Origin: Sutcliffiella horikoshii DSM 8719
GTDB lineage: Bacteria; Bacillota; Bacilli; Bacillales; Bacillaceae_I
NCBI GenBank assembly: GCA_001648575.1
Contig: LQXN01000066.1
Span: 186,001 to 250,000, forward strand
Direction of reading: 5' to 3'
Length of the DNA: 64,000 nt
In this document: piece after piece, positions 42,965 to 51,913 of the stretch
Layout: each line of letters opens with the position of its first letter
Numbering within the stretch: the stretch's first letter is position 1
Translations under genes and position numbers: made by a program
The notes under the pieces: generated by a model
What the model was told of the DNA's origin: nothing
Database searches by the model: none
The model's input: the letters and a program-made list of their open reading frames with translations, nothing else

Positions 42965-44557
42965 ATGTTAATTGAAAATTTCCTAAAAGAGCAAAATGAG
43001 CAGTTCCAGATGTTGTTGAAAAAATCCACTCATGCTGGCTGGATGGCACAAACGACAGGAGAAAAGAAATGGGCGGAAGAGGCAGGAAGGGCATCGAGCG
43101 AATTCAGCCTTTTTTATGCAGATAAAGAAAGGTATGAGCAGGTTAAAGAGTTTTTAAAGGAACCAGGATTAACGCCAGTGCAAAGAAGGCAGCTGGAAAT
43201 TCTCGAATATGGAATGAAAGAAAATCAATTAGATAAAGAAACAATCAAAGAACTGTCCACACTGTCCTCGGAATTGAATTATCTCTTTAATACATATATT
43301 CCGGAAGTTGATGGCAAGAAACTATCAGCGAATGATATCCGCGAGATCCTACTGAACAGTTCGGACACACAAATGCGTGAAAAAGCATGGAAGGCAAGCA
43401 AGGAAGTGGGGAAGGCTGTTTCAGAAAAACTATTGGAACTTATTAAAAAGCGAAATGAATCCGCTCGGAAATTGGGATATGACAATTACTATCAAATGTC
43501 TTTTGCCAATCAGGAGCTCGATATGGAAGAGATCTTTTCCATGTTTTCCAAACTCGTGGAACAATCTGATGAAACCTTCAGACATCTAAAAGGTGAATTG
43601 GATCAGCAATTGGCCAAAAAATTTGATGTCAAAGTAGATGATCTGAAACCATGGCATTATGTGGATCCATTCTTCCAGGAAGCTCCAGCAAATGAAAGAG
43701 CGAACTTGGATGCTTTCTTTAAAGGGCAAGACTTGGAAAAGCTTACAGCCGATACTTTCGATTCCATGGATATGCCGATTGAAGGGTTGTACGCCTCATC
43801 AGATCTTGAACCTCGTGAAGGGAAAAATCCAACTGCATTTTGTATGGATATGAATAGAGAAGGGGATATACGTGTCCTATGTAATAATGTAGATAATACT
43901 TACTGGATGGGGACCATGTTGCATGAATTTGGTCATGCAGCCTACAACAAATATATAAACCGTGACCTTCCTTATCTACTTAGAAGCTATGCCCATATTC
44001 TTACAACCGAATCGATTGCGATGTTATTTGGCAAAATGACCGAAAATCGGGAGTGGTTATCCAAGTTTCTTAAACTGGAAGATAAACAGCTTGATGAAAT
44101 GATGCCTTCTCTTGAGAAGCATGAACAATTGAAGATGCTTATTTCCGGACGTTGGATTATCACGTTTGTATTCTTTGAAAGACAACTATATGAAAACCCC
44201 GATCAGGATTTGAATTCCTTATGGTGGGAGACTGTGGAGAAAGTCCAATTATTGAATCCCCCAGAAGACCGCACGAACCCGGATTGGGCAGCGAAAATTC
44301 ATTTTACCCTTGCCCCGGTTTATTACCAGAACTATTTGCTCGGCGAATTGACTGCTGCCCAGCTGTATCAATATATTAATAAAAATGTTGCTGATGAATT
44401 CTTCACCAAGAAAGTCGGAGCCTTTATTCGAGATGAGTTCCTGGCACCAGGGGCAACCTATCACTGGAATGAAAAAATAGAAAAAGTAACAGGGGAACCA
44501 TTGAACCCAACCTATTTTGTAAAAGCATATTGTGACAACGAAAAAGTGAGTAATTGA
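42965..44557 (+). CDS. M2/M3-type gluzincin metallopeptidase
   Basis: A 530-residue, mostly helical peptidase. The zinc motif is HEFGH at residues 320-324, and the third ligand is probably the Glu in LTTESIAMLFG about 25 residues later, the gluzincin spacing. The fold-wide features (LNYLFNTYIPEVDGKKL, PWHYVDPFFQEAP, IHFTLAPVYYQNYLLGELTAAQL) resemble ACE-like M2/M3 oligopeptidases. No signal peptide, so an intracellular oligopeptidase is likely. GGAGGGA lies 5-6 nt before ATG. Followed by a terminator stem that is duplicated around a repeat. Confidence 0.8.
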   Translation: MLIENFLKEQNEQFQMLLKKSTHAGWMAQTTGEKKWAEEAGRASSEFSLFYADKERYEQVKEFLKEPGLTPVQRRQLEILEYGMKENQLDKETIKELSTLSSELNYLFNTYIPEVDGKKLSANDIREILLNSSDTQMREKAWKASKEVGKAVSEKLLELIKKRNESARKLGYDNYYQMSFANQELDMEEIFSMFSKLVEQSDETFRHLKGELDQQLAKKFDVKVDDLKPWHYVDPFFQEAPANERANLDAFFKGQDLEKLTADTFDSMDMPIEGLYASSDLEPREGKNPTAFCMDMNREGDIRVLCNNVDNTYWMGTMLHEFGHAAYNKYINRDLPYLLRSYAHILTTESIAMLFGKMTENREWLSKFLKLEDKQLDEMMPSLEKHEQLKMLISGRWIITFVFFERQLYENPDQDLNSLWWETVEKVQLLNPPEDRTNPDWAAKIHFTLAPVYYQNYLLGELTAAQLYQYINKNVADEFFTKKVGAFIRDEFLAPGATYHWNEKIEKVTGEPLNPTYFVKAYCDNEKVSN

Positions 44558-44581
44558 CAGTGAGAGCAGTATAATATTGAA

Positions 44582-44611
44582 AAATGGAAGAGAGTGATTT
44601 CTCTTCCATTT
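44582..44611 (+). terminator. terminator hairpin, left copy of duplication
   Basis: AAATGGAAGAGA / TCTCTTCCATTT perfect 12-bp stem, 6-nt loop. Its U-tract is missing because the repeat begins at 44612. Confidence 0.85.
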
Positions 44612-44778
44612 CAGATTGTTGAACAACTATAAGCTAGTTAGGTTATTGGTTAAAACAGTTGATCTCCGTTGCAGGAGCTACGCTTATCCGAAGTGCTGTC
44701 CGTAAGCCTCCTCGGCTGCGCTCCTTCCACTGCGATCAACTAGGGAATTTCAATATTTTAATCTTGGTCTAAACTCTG
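44612..44778 (-). repeat. structured dispersed repeat, copy E
   Basis: A 167-bp minus-strand copy. Plus-strand ends CAGATTGTTGAAC and GGTCTAAACTCTG are imperfect inverted repeats; core blocks GTTGATCTCCG, GCAGGAGCTACGC, CCGTAAGCCTCCTCGGC match copies A and F. It lies exactly between two copies of the same 30-bp terminator hairpin. Confidence 0.88.
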
Positions 44779-44812
44779 AAATGGAAGAGAGTAATTTCTC
44801 TTCCATTTTTAT
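44779..44812 (+). terminator. terminator hairpin, right copy with U-tract
   Basis: Same 30-bp hairpin as 44582-44611 (one loop base differs), here followed by TTTTT-type tail. The rest of the interval to 45041 is AT-rich and holds the promoter region of the next gene; no clear promoter was chosen. Confidence 0.88.
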
Positions 44813-45041
44813 ATTCTTGCTAAAGGTAGAGAAACTCATGACAGTTACTACGTTATTGCTAGATTTATTAAGGAAGCAGCCTTTTATTAAGTTTTAGTGA
44901 CTTTTTTAACAAATTCTAAATTTTGAATGAAATCGTGACTAATTTACTATAAACTAAAATAGACTGAGTTATTTCGACCTTTTCTGACATAAACTCATAA
45001 TATTTTAATTTACAAACTTAGTAGAAAGGTTTGTCGCATAT

Positions 45042-46286
45042 ATGCTTAAAAATATTCTTTATTGTGTCCTCAGCAGTTTTCTTTTTATTATGCTGTTGGG
45101 CACCACTGAAGCAAAAGCCGAGGCACCAGGGGATCTGTTCAGTGAGTCAGTTATATTAATAGATGCAAAATCAGGAAATATTTTATATGAAAAAGACAGC
45201 AACAGAAGTATGTATCCGGCCAGCATCACCAAAATAGTCACGGCCATCATAGCAATTGAAGAAGGAAATTTAGAAGACATTGTAACAGTGAGTAAGAATG
45301 CCAGAGATCAAGATGGGTCGAGGGTTTACTTACTTGAAGGTGAAAAAGTCACATTGGAAAAATTGATTCAAGGACTTATGATAAATTCAGGAAATGATGC
45401 CGGTACTGCCATTGCGGAGCATTTTGATGGAAGTGAAAAGGCATTTGCCAAGCGAATGAATGATTTTGTAAATGAGAATATCGGTGTGGAAGATACAAAT
45501 TTTGTGAATCCTCATGGCCTTTTTCATAAAGACCATGTAACAACTGCAAAGGACATGGCGAAAATAGCGCAATATGCCATGGAAAATGATAAGTTCAGGG
45601 AAATAGTGAGTACAAAAGAGATGGATTGGGTAGGAGAAGGCTGGGAAACGACCCTATTTAATCATCATCGCCTTTTATGGGACTATGAAGGGACAACTGG
45701 TGTCAAGAACGGATTCGTACCAGAAGCTGGCCATACACTGGTTACTTCAGCTGAAAGGGACGGAATGGAACTGATTGCGGTTACATTGAATGCAGCATCC
45801 AAGTATTATAGCTATTGGGATACTATGTCCCTGTTGGATTATGGCTTTGCAAATTTTATTACAGAAGAAATTGAAAGAGGGGAAATGATCTCTGATGCTG
45901 CCGGCAGGGAATATATGCTCGCAAAGAATATATTTGTCGCTCGCCAGGATAAAGAGACGGTTGCCCTTAAAGTGAATAAGGAAAAAGATTTGGTCGTCAA
46001 GGTCGGTACTAGAGAGCATATCAAAGAAGACGTATTAGTCGAACAAGAAAAGAGTATACTGACACCAGTACCTTCCGCAGCTTCATCCAGTATAAATGGT
46101 GATGCCGGGCCAAATGGTGAAACAGAGGCGAAAACGAGCTTGGCCTCGACAGTGATTATCTTCTTGTCTCTATTTCTACTCATTTTTATTGTTGGCATTA
46201 TTCGGAAACGAAAAAGAAGGAAAAAGCTACAGCATCGTTACGCCAATTCACTTGTCTATTCAAGAAGGAACGACTATAACAGGTAA
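45042..46286 (+). CDS. D-alanyl-D-alanine carboxypeptidase (penicillin-binding, S11)
   Basis: A 414-residue DacA/DacF-type enzyme. Signal peptide to about residue 25 (AKAEA), then SITK (Ser61-Lys64, acylated Ser), SGN (116-118) and the KTG-box equivalent KNG in GTTGVKNGFVPEAG. It trims the terminal D-Ala of peptidoglycan stem peptides. A C-terminal transmembrane helix (TVIIFLSLFLLIFIVGII) followed by RKRKRRKK anchors it, in place of the amphipathic helix of many PBP5-type proteins. SD is weak (GAAAGG, ~12 nt). Confidence 0.88.
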   Translation: MLKNILYCVLSSFLFIMLLGTTEAKAEAPGDLFSESVILIDAKSGNILYEKDSNRSMYPASITKIVTAIIAIEEGNLEDIVTVSKNARDQDGSRVYLLEGEKVTLEKLIQGLMINSGNDAGTAIAEHFDGSEKAFAKRMNDFVNENIGVEDTNFVNPHGLFHKDHVTTAKDMAKIAQYAMENDKFREIVSTKEMDWVGEGWETTLFNHHRLLWDYEGTTGVKNGFVPEAGHTLVTSAERDGMELIAVTLNAASKYYSYWDTMSLLDYGFANFITEEIERGEMISDAAGREYMLAKNIFVARQDKETVALKVNKEKDLVVKVGTREHIKEDVLVEQEKSILTPVPSAASSSINGDAGPNGETEAKTSLASTVIIFLSLFLLIFIVGIIRKRKRRKKLQHRYANSLVYSRRNDYNR

Positions 46287-46351
46287 TCCCTTGGCTACTT
46301 GTCCAAACATTGTATATAATGGTGATATGTAGAAAATAGGAGGGGTTTATT

Positions 46352-46795
46352 ATGCCGAGAAAAGAAGACAGCCTGAATGAACAATTGATTGACTTATTGC
46401 AAGGTGAAAAAATTGTTTCCCTGATTACCACAGACAAGGATACCAATAAACCAAACTTAAGTATCGTCTCCTGGTTGGTAGCCCTTGATGGGAATACTAT
46501 TAAGTTTGCGTTGGGCCATAAGGCAGAAAGTGCTTTCAATATCGATAAAAATCCCGAACTAATCCTCGGGGTGGTTGGAGCGGGCAGTTGCTATTCCATA
46601 AATGGAAGGGGAACTGTTTCGGACGTGATCGACAAAACAATGAAGTACCGTGTCGTAACGGTTGAAGTGGATTCTGTAGAAGATGTCATATTCTACGGCG
46701 GAAAACTAACGCAAGAGCCTGACTATGTGAAAACATACGATGCAGACCTTGCTAAAAAATTAGATGAAGAAGTTTACACATTATTAAAAGCATAA
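46352..46795 (+). CDS. pyridoxamine 5'-phosphate oxidase-fold FMN protein
   Basis: A 147-residue split-barrel protein: EKIVSLITTDKDTNKPNLSIVSWLVALDGNTIKFALGHKAESAFNI is the FMN-binding half, and VGAGSCYSINGRGTVSDVIDKTMKYRVVTVEV the second strand set. Related to B. subtilis small PNPOx-like proteins; probably a flavin-dependent reductase, substrate unknown. AGGAGGGG precedes ATG. Ends beside a duplicated terminator. Confidence 0.78.
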   Translation: MPRKEDSLNEQLIDLLQGEKIVSLITTDKDTNKPNLSIVSWLVALDGNTIKFALGHKAESAFNIDKNPELILGVVGAGSCYSINGRGTVSDVIDKTMKYRVVTVEVDSVEDVIFYGGKLTQEPDYVKTYDADLAKKLDEEVYTLLKA

Positions 46796-46808
46796 GCTAT
46801 AAATAGTT

Positions 46809-46833
46809 ACTGCACCTGTAAAAAGGGTGCAGT
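46809..46833 (+). terminator. terminator hairpin, left copy of duplication
   Basis: ACTGCACC / GGGTGCAGT stem, 8-nt loop; no U-tract because the repeat starts at 46834. Confidence 0.85.
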
Positions 46834-47043
46834 CAGTGTGTAGACAAAGTTCAAATTTGATAGAAAACCTTAGTTGATCGTAGTGGAAGGCGCGTAGACT
46901 CCCGCGGGAGGAAGGGACATGTAAGACCCCGCAGGCGTAGCCGAGGAGGCTTACGGACCGCCCGCAGGAAAGCGAAGCGCCTGTAACGAAGATCAACTGT
47001 TCTAACAGATAACTTAACTAATTTTTAGTTTCTAAACAGTCTG
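46834..47043 (+). repeat. structured dispersed repeat, copy F (most complete)
   Basis: 210 bp with inverted ends (CAGTGTGTAGACAAAG and CTAAACAGTCTG). Inner stems: TTGATC / GATCAA, AGGCGC (46888-46893) / GCGCCT (46977-46982), CGCGGG-CCCGC, and GTAAG (46921-46925) / CTTAC (46950-46954). No coding capacity. Confidence 0.9.
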
Positions 47044-47075
47044 ACTGCACCTGTAAAAGGGGTGCAGTTTTTTAT
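47044..47075 (+). terminator. terminator hairpin, right copy with U-tract
   Basis: Same 25-bp hairpin as 46809-46833 (one loop/stem-edge base differs), followed by TTTTTT. The 270 bp from here to 47344 are AT-rich with no further feature that I can support. Confidence 0.88.
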
Positions 47076-47344
47076 ATGGAGAGAAAACGCTTTTTAGTGC
47101 TTATTTCCCTGTGCAAAACTCTTAATGAATAGTGTCATCTCCAAAAGAACTTCCCCTGACCAAAACCACCAGCAAAAAGTATCGCTCTAATCTGGTAAGA
47201 ATCTATCAATTTCTCACGATCTGAATTTTTTAGTATCCACTTTTTTCTGAAAAGTTCATCTTTTCATGATAAAATTTGTAATATAGTAAAACTTGACTAA
47301 TTCCGTATCCACCTTCAACGGAACCAAGTAGAGGAGGGGAAGGT

Positions 47345-48226
47345 TTGACTGGATTATATACCGACAGAGTCAAAAGGATTTTTGAAATCGTATCAGATAA
47401 AGTGAACGAACACCAGGCAGTAACTCCGCTTCATCTGTTATTGGCTATGTGCGAGGAAAATACAAGTGTATGTGCTGAGTTACACCAGTACTTCATGAAA
47501 CAATATGGTTTCAGCTTTTTAAGAGTTTATGAAAAGAGATTACAACCATTCCATCCTGAACCTGTTACGTTGGACGGCTTTTCTTTTGCGATGACTCCAA
47601 TGACGAAAGAAGTGTTGGAATTAGCAGAACTAAGAATGAATCGATATAACCAAATCAAGGTGAATGAGGGGCATTTAATGCAGGCGATTTTGCGTATTGA
47701 CTCTATTATCCCTGAATTGTTCACGGAAAAAGATATCAGAATGATGGAGGAAATTGTCTGTAGGGCAAGGGATATGATGGTATACCTTGAGAACTATGTG
47801 GTACCGAAAGAAGTACAGCAGTTATCAGATGTTAGAAAAGCTGCGCCGGAAGATTATAAAGCTGTTTTAGAATTAGTGGAGAAGAATTTTGGCTCAGGGT
47901 GGACAGAGGCAGTGAAGAATGGGATGGAACATGAAGATGTATCCGTCTACCTTGCCTTTCAGGAAAAAGTAATTATCGGTTTTGCCTGCTATGAAGCCCA
48001 TGGACTTAAAAGAGGGACATTCGGTCCGATGGGCGTTACATTGAAAAGTCGTCAGAAAGGAATCGGTGAACAGTTACTTCATCATTGCCTCTATGAATTG
48101 AAGAAGAAGCGTTATAAATATGCAATCATTGAGGGTGCAGGTCCCCTGGAATTCTATGAAAAAACAGTAAATGCCTGCCTGATTCCAGTGTTAAATGAAA
48201 GAATGAAGATGGAAAAAGAAGGATAA
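47345..48226 (+). CDS. Clp-N repeat domain fused to GNAT acetyltransferase
   Basis: 293 residues. Residues 1-145 resemble a Clp_N (ClpA/ClpC substrate/adaptor) domain with its two repeats: YTDRVKRIFEIVSDKVNEHQAVTPLHLLLAMCEE and MTKEVLELAELRMNRYNQIKVNEGHLMQAIL. From ~160 a GNAT domain follows (VRKAAPEDYKAVLELVEKNFG; GPMGVTLKSRQKGIGEQLLHHCLYELKKKRYKYAII), with acetyl-CoA loop RQKGIG. No AAA module is present. The combination suggests an acetyltransferase that docks with Clp machinery or its clients; this is inference. TTG start with GAGGAGGGGAAGG upstream. Confidence 0.72.
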   Translation: MTGLYTDRVKRIFEIVSDKVNEHQAVTPLHLLLAMCEENTSVCAELHQYFMKQYGFSFLRVYEKRLQPFHPEPVTLDGFSFAMTPMTKEVLELAELRMNRYNQIKVNEGHLMQAILRIDSIIPELFTEKDIRMMEEIVCRARDMMVYLENYVVPKEVQQLSDVRKAAPEDYKAVLELVEKNFGSGWTEAVKNGMEHEDVSVYLAFQEKVIIGFACYEAHGLKRGTFGPMGVTLKSRQKGIGEQLLHHCLYELKKKRYKYAIIEGAGPLEFYEKTVNACLIPVLNERMKMEKEG

Positions 48227-48263
48227 TAGTTTTATAATAGGGGAAGGAAGAAAGGGGGATGTT

Positions 48264-48797
48264 ATGGCGAACTGGTTAAAAACTAATAAACATAGACTCT
48301 TTCCTTTTATAGGGGTCCTGCTTTTGGGAGGCGCTTTGTTCACCTACTATTTAAATACAACTCCATCTCAGGAAGCTTTTAGCAGTAAGGTGCTTGATAA
48401 AAGATCGTCCTCCGGATCATCTGATTCCAGCAGTGTTATAGTGGATAATGATAATCCTTTTAAACACAAAAACAGGTTGAATGAGGTCGATGTACAAAAT
48501 TATATTCATTGGATGTCCCACCAGAAAGTGAAGGCAGACAGCAAATGGACCCATTATAAATTGACATCGGAAAGAGTTGATTGGCTTCTTCAAAAGGTTA
48601 AAGAAGGGAGCTATAAACATGAGGAGGTTTATGTGGAGATATTGACGAAGTGGCAGAATGAAGATTTTGCAACAGTCGATTTGGACCATAATCGTGTTTG
48701 GACATTACTTAACGGAAATGTAGGCAAAGCTTATGGTGTAATGACTGAGGAAGAAGAAAGGGCATACCTTCAGAATCCGTCTATCAAGTTCAAATAG
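48264..48797 (+). CDS. membrane-anchored protein of unknown function
   Basis: 177 residues: short basic N-terminus, one transmembrane helix (LFPFIGVLLLGGALFTYYL), a serine-rich linker (RSSSGSSDSSSVI) and a ~100-residue exported domain (NYIHWMSHQKVKADSKWTHYKLTSERVDWLLQKVKEGSYKHEEVYVEILTKW). The NYIHWMSHQ pattern recalls the DUF6241 family of Bacillus, which has no known role. Start follows AAGGGGGATGTT. Confidence 0.65.
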   Translation: MANWLKTNKHRLFPFIGVLLLGGALFTYYLNTTPSQEAFSSKVLDKRSSSGSSDSSSVIVDNDNPFKHKNRLNEVDVQNYIHWMSHQKVKADSKWTHYKLTSERVDWLLQKVKEGSYKHEEVYVEILTKWQNEDFATVDLDHNRVWTLLNGNVGKAYGVMTEEEERAYLQNPSIKFK

Positions 48798-48864
48798 AGT
48801 CTATTATTGCACCTTATGGTAAAATGATAGGTAATCTGTTTAGGACAAAGGTGGTTATGTAACG

Positions 48865-50034
48865 ATGAACGGAATACGGAACTTTGCGGAGACGAAGAAG
48901 CAGGAAGACATCGTTCGAAGAGCTGGGTTGCTTGCTGAAGAATTTTCCAAAAGGGCTTCTGTTTACGATAAGAATGCAGAATTCCCTTTTGAGAATTTCG
49001 AGGCTTTGAAAGATGATGGGTTTCTGGCTCTTACCATCCCAGAGAAGTACGGTGGACAAGGTGCTGGATTAGTTGAGTTTATTATGCTTCAAGAAACATT
49101 AGCACAGGGGGATGGACCTACAGCCCTGAGCCTGGGGTGGCATCTTGGCATCATGATGAATGTTGCAACCTATCATTCCTGGCCAACAGCTATATTTGAA
49201 AAAATCTGCAAGGATATTGTGGAGAACAAAAAGCTGATTAACAGTGCCCACAGTGAAGCGAAAACAGGTAGCCCTGCTAGAGGAGGGAAACCTGGGACTG
49301 TTGCTGAAAAAATGGAGAATGGTAACTGGCTGATCAATGGAAGGAAAAATTTCACTTCTCTTGCTCCAGCCCTGGACTATTTTATTATTTCAGCTGCTAT
49401 TGAAGGAACAGATGATGTTGGGGAGTTCTTGTTACCGAGGGAACTAAAAGGCATATCCATTAAAGAAACATGGAACTCCATGAGTATGCGGGCAACTAGA
49501 AGTGATGACCTCTTATTGACGGAGGTCGAAGCACCAGGGAACGCACTTTTATACATAAAAAAGAAACAGGCACAAAAGCCACAAGGATGGCTGCTTCACA
49601 TACCTGCATGTTATCTGGGAATAGCTGTTTCTGCTAGAAATGAAGCGGTGTCCTTTGCTGATACTTACCACCCCAACAGCCTGCCGCATCCGATCAGGGA
49701 GGTTCCAAAAGTTAGGGAGAGAGTTGCAAAGATGGATTTGGAATTGACCTCTGCAAGGCATCTCCTCTATAGTGTGGCAAGATTATGGGATGATCTGCCT
49801 GAGAAACGGGATGAACTAGCAGGAGAATTGGCTGCGGCAAAGCTGATCGCAACTAATAGTGCAATTGCAGTGGTGGATGAAGCAATGAGGATTGTAGGTG
49901 CTCAAAGTCTCCATGCAGAGCATCCGTTACAAAGATACTATCGGGATGTCAGGGCAGGTCTGCATAATCCCCCTGCGGATGAGCTGACTATTGAATTGCT
50001 TGCAAAACAAGCTTTTTTTAATGGTACACACTGA
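48865..50034 (+). CDS. acyl-CoA dehydrogenase family protein
   Basis: 389 residues with the ACAD three-domain plan: N-terminal helices (FEALKDDGFLALTIPEKYGGQGAGL), middle beta domain (AHSEAKTGSPARGGKPGTVAEKMENGNWLINGRKNFTSLAP) and C-terminal helices (AAAKLIATNSAIAVVDEAMRIVGAQSLHAEHPLQRYYRDVRAG). The catalytic glutamate is not placed with confidence. Similar to YdbM-type proteins; substrate unknown. AAAGGTGG precedes ATG. Its stop overlaps the next frame (TGATG), so it may be transcribed with yhdT-panF. Confidence 0.8.
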   Translation: MNGIRNFAETKKQEDIVRRAGLLAEEFSKRASVYDKNAEFPFENFEALKDDGFLALTIPEKYGGQGAGLVEFIMLQETLAQGDGPTALSLGWHLGIMMNVATYHSWPTAIFEKICKDIVENKKLINSAHSEAKTGSPARGGKPGTVAEKMENGNWLINGRKNFTSLAPALDYFIISAAIEGTDDVGEFLLPRELKGISIKETWNSMSMRATRSDDLLLTEVEAPGNALLYIKKKQAQKPQGWLLHIPACYLGIAVSARNEAVSFADTYHPNSLPHPIREVPKVRERVAKMDLELTSARHLLYSVARLWDDLPEKRDELAGELAAAKLIATNSAIAVVDEAMRIVGAQSLHAEHPLQRYYRDVRAGLHNPPADELTIELLAKQAFFNGTH

Positions 50035-50054
50035 TGCAAAAAGAGAGTGATTGT

Positions 50055-50351
50055 ATGGGCAAAAAAAGTGTAAATAAGAATGTAGATTGGCGGTATCCCA
50101 TTGCACATAAGGAAGCGTGGATCGGAATAGCTTTAGTTATTTTCCATTTTGCTTGGTGGTATGGCTTTGCCTATGGATTTGGAAAGCAACCTGTGGAATC
50201 CTATACATTTGTGTTTGGTTTCCCTGCATGGTTCTTTTATAGTTGCATTATCGGATTCATCGTCATCATCCTACTGGTAATCTTAATGGTCAAATTCTTT
50301 TTTGTGGATATTCCCTTGGATTCAGACGACAAGGGGGAACCATATTCATGA
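50055..50351 (+). CDS. yhdT: YhdT-like small membrane protein (DUF997)
   Basis: About 98 residues with two transmembrane helices: DWRYPIAHKEAWIGIALVIFHFAWWYGFAYGFG and FPAWFFYSCIIGFIVIILLVILMVKFFFVDIPL. This is the YhdT family, which lies next to panF in many bacteria including E. coli and is thought to assist the symporter. ATG 50055 is chosen since homologues begin near WRYP; the frame also opens at ATG 50034. Its stop overlaps the panF start (ATGA). Confidence 0.8.
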   Translation: MGKKSVNKNVDWRYPIAHKEAWIGIALVIFHFAWWYGFAYGFGKQPVESYTFVFGFPAWFFYSCIIGFIVIILLVILMVKFFFVDIPLDSDDKGEPYS

Positions 50352-51811
50352 ATTTACAAGTAATCATACCATTGCTTATTTTTCTATTAGTAATGTTTTT
50401 TATAGGGGTGGCAGTATCCCGGAGGCTTTCCAATTCTTCTTCTTTTGTCCAGGATTATTTCCTTGGGGGCAGAGAGCTTGGAGGACTTTTGCTCGCAATG
50501 ACGATGGTAGCAACCTATGGGAGTGCTTCTAGTTTTATAGGAGGTCCCGGGATTGCCTATCATACTGGCCTGGGATGGGTTCTTTTGGCAATGATCCAAG
50601 TGGTCACCGGTTATTTTGTTTTAACCATTCTCGGAAAGAAATTTGCAATCATTGCAAGGAAAATGAATGCTATCACATTGATCGACTTTCTGAAGGAACG
50701 ATATGGGAGCAAGTTGGTCGTGCTGTTATCCGCATTAAGCGTCATCATTTTTCTTTTTTCTGCGATGGCAGCCCAATGGGTTGGTGGAGCAAGGTTAATC
50801 GAATCCGTTACAGGGCTTTCCTACACCTCAGCATTATTTATTTTTGCTGCATCTGTTCTGGTGTATGTCATCATTGGGGGCTTTAGGGCAGTTGCCATTA
50901 CCGATGGGATGCAGGGAATCATCATGGTTCTTGGGACCATTGTCATTTTAGCTGGCACGATCGTAGCTGGTGGTGGAATTCCTGCCATCATGGGGGAGCT
51001 TATAGAGGAAAACCCCAATCTAATAACACCTTTCGGGGCTGATGGGTCATTGACTCCCCTTTATGTATCCTCCTTCTGGATCCTTGTCGGAGTTGGAGTG
51101 GTAGGGCTTCCCCAAGTTGCAGTGAGGGCAATGTCTTACAAAAATTCCAAAGCGATGCATGCTGCATTAATAATCGGAACAATCGTTGTGGGATTTATCA
51201 TGCTTGGTATGCATCTTGCAGGAGTCTTTGGAAGGGTAGTACTTCCAGGTTTAGATACACCAGACTCTGTGATGCCGCTTCTCGCATTGCATGTTTTGCC
51301 GCCTTGGCTGGCTGGAATTGTCCTGGCAGCTCCAATGGCTGCCATCATGTCCACGGTGGATTCCCTTTTGCTAATTGTCAGTTCTTCGATAGTGAAGGAT
51401 GTTTATATAAACTATATAAAGCCTGAAGCATCTGAAAAAAGAATCAGAAGGATCAGCATCGGAGTTACAGCAATTGTAGGAATAACAGTCTTTTTCTTGG
51501 CCATTAACCCTCCTGAATTTTTGATTACTCTGAACTTATTCGCGTTTGGTGGTTTGGAGGCTGCCTTTATTTGGCCGGTTGTATTGGGGCTTTATTGGAA
51601 GCACGGAAATGCTGATGGTGCCCTGGCATCAATCATTATCGGGGTAATTTCCTACATTGCAATAACAATATTCTATCCTGATGTATTTGGCATGCATAGT
51701 GTGGTACTTCCCGTAACCTTGTCACTTTGTGGCTATATCTTATTCAGCATATTGGGGAGACACAGACATAACCACAGACAAAAGGAAATCATTAATAAAT
51801 ATTTAGTGTGA
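50348..51811 (+). CDS. panF: sodium/pantothenate symporter
   Basis: A 487-residue SSS-family transporter (E. coli PanF 483) with 12-13 helices: QDYFLGGRELGGLLLAMTMVATYGSASSFIGGPGIAYHTGLGW, VIIGGFRAVAITDGMQGIIM (SSS signature), and LAAPMAAIMSTVDSLLLIVSSSIVKD (sodium site). Imports pantothenate for CoA synthesis. Translationally coupled to yhdT. The upstream acyl-CoA dehydrogenase gives a loose CoA theme. No terminator of note follows before the next gene, 102 bp away. Confidence 0.88.
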   Translation: MNLQVIIPLLIFLLVMFFIGVAVSRRLSNSSSFVQDYFLGGRELGGLLLAMTMVATYGSASSFIGGPGIAYHTGLGWVLLAMIQVVTGYFVLTILGKKFAIIARKMNAITLIDFLKERYGSKLVVLLSALSVIIFLFSAMAAQWVGGARLIESVTGLSYTSALFIFAASVLVYVIIGGFRAVAITDGMQGIIMVLGTIVILAGTIVAGGGIPAIMGELIEENPNLITPFGADGSLTPLYVSSFWILVGVGVVGLPQVAVRAMSYKNSKAMHAALIIGTIVVGFIMLGMHLAGVFGRVVLPGLDTPDSVMPLLALHVLPPWLAGIVLAAPMAAIMSTVDSLLLIVSSSIVKDVYINYIKPEASEKRIRRISIGVTAIVGITVFFLAINPPEFLITLNLFAFGGLEAAFIWPVVLGLYWKHGNADGALASIIIGVISYIAITIFYPDVFGMHSVVLPVTLSLCGYILFSILGRHRHNHRQKEIINKYLV

Positions 51812-51913
51812 TCTATTAACATCGCCTTTTTTGCTAGTGGATAGCAACAATCTTTTTGGAAAGAGCAATTAACAAAGAAGATAGCCAAAAATAAAGATGA
51901 CTAGGGGATATCA

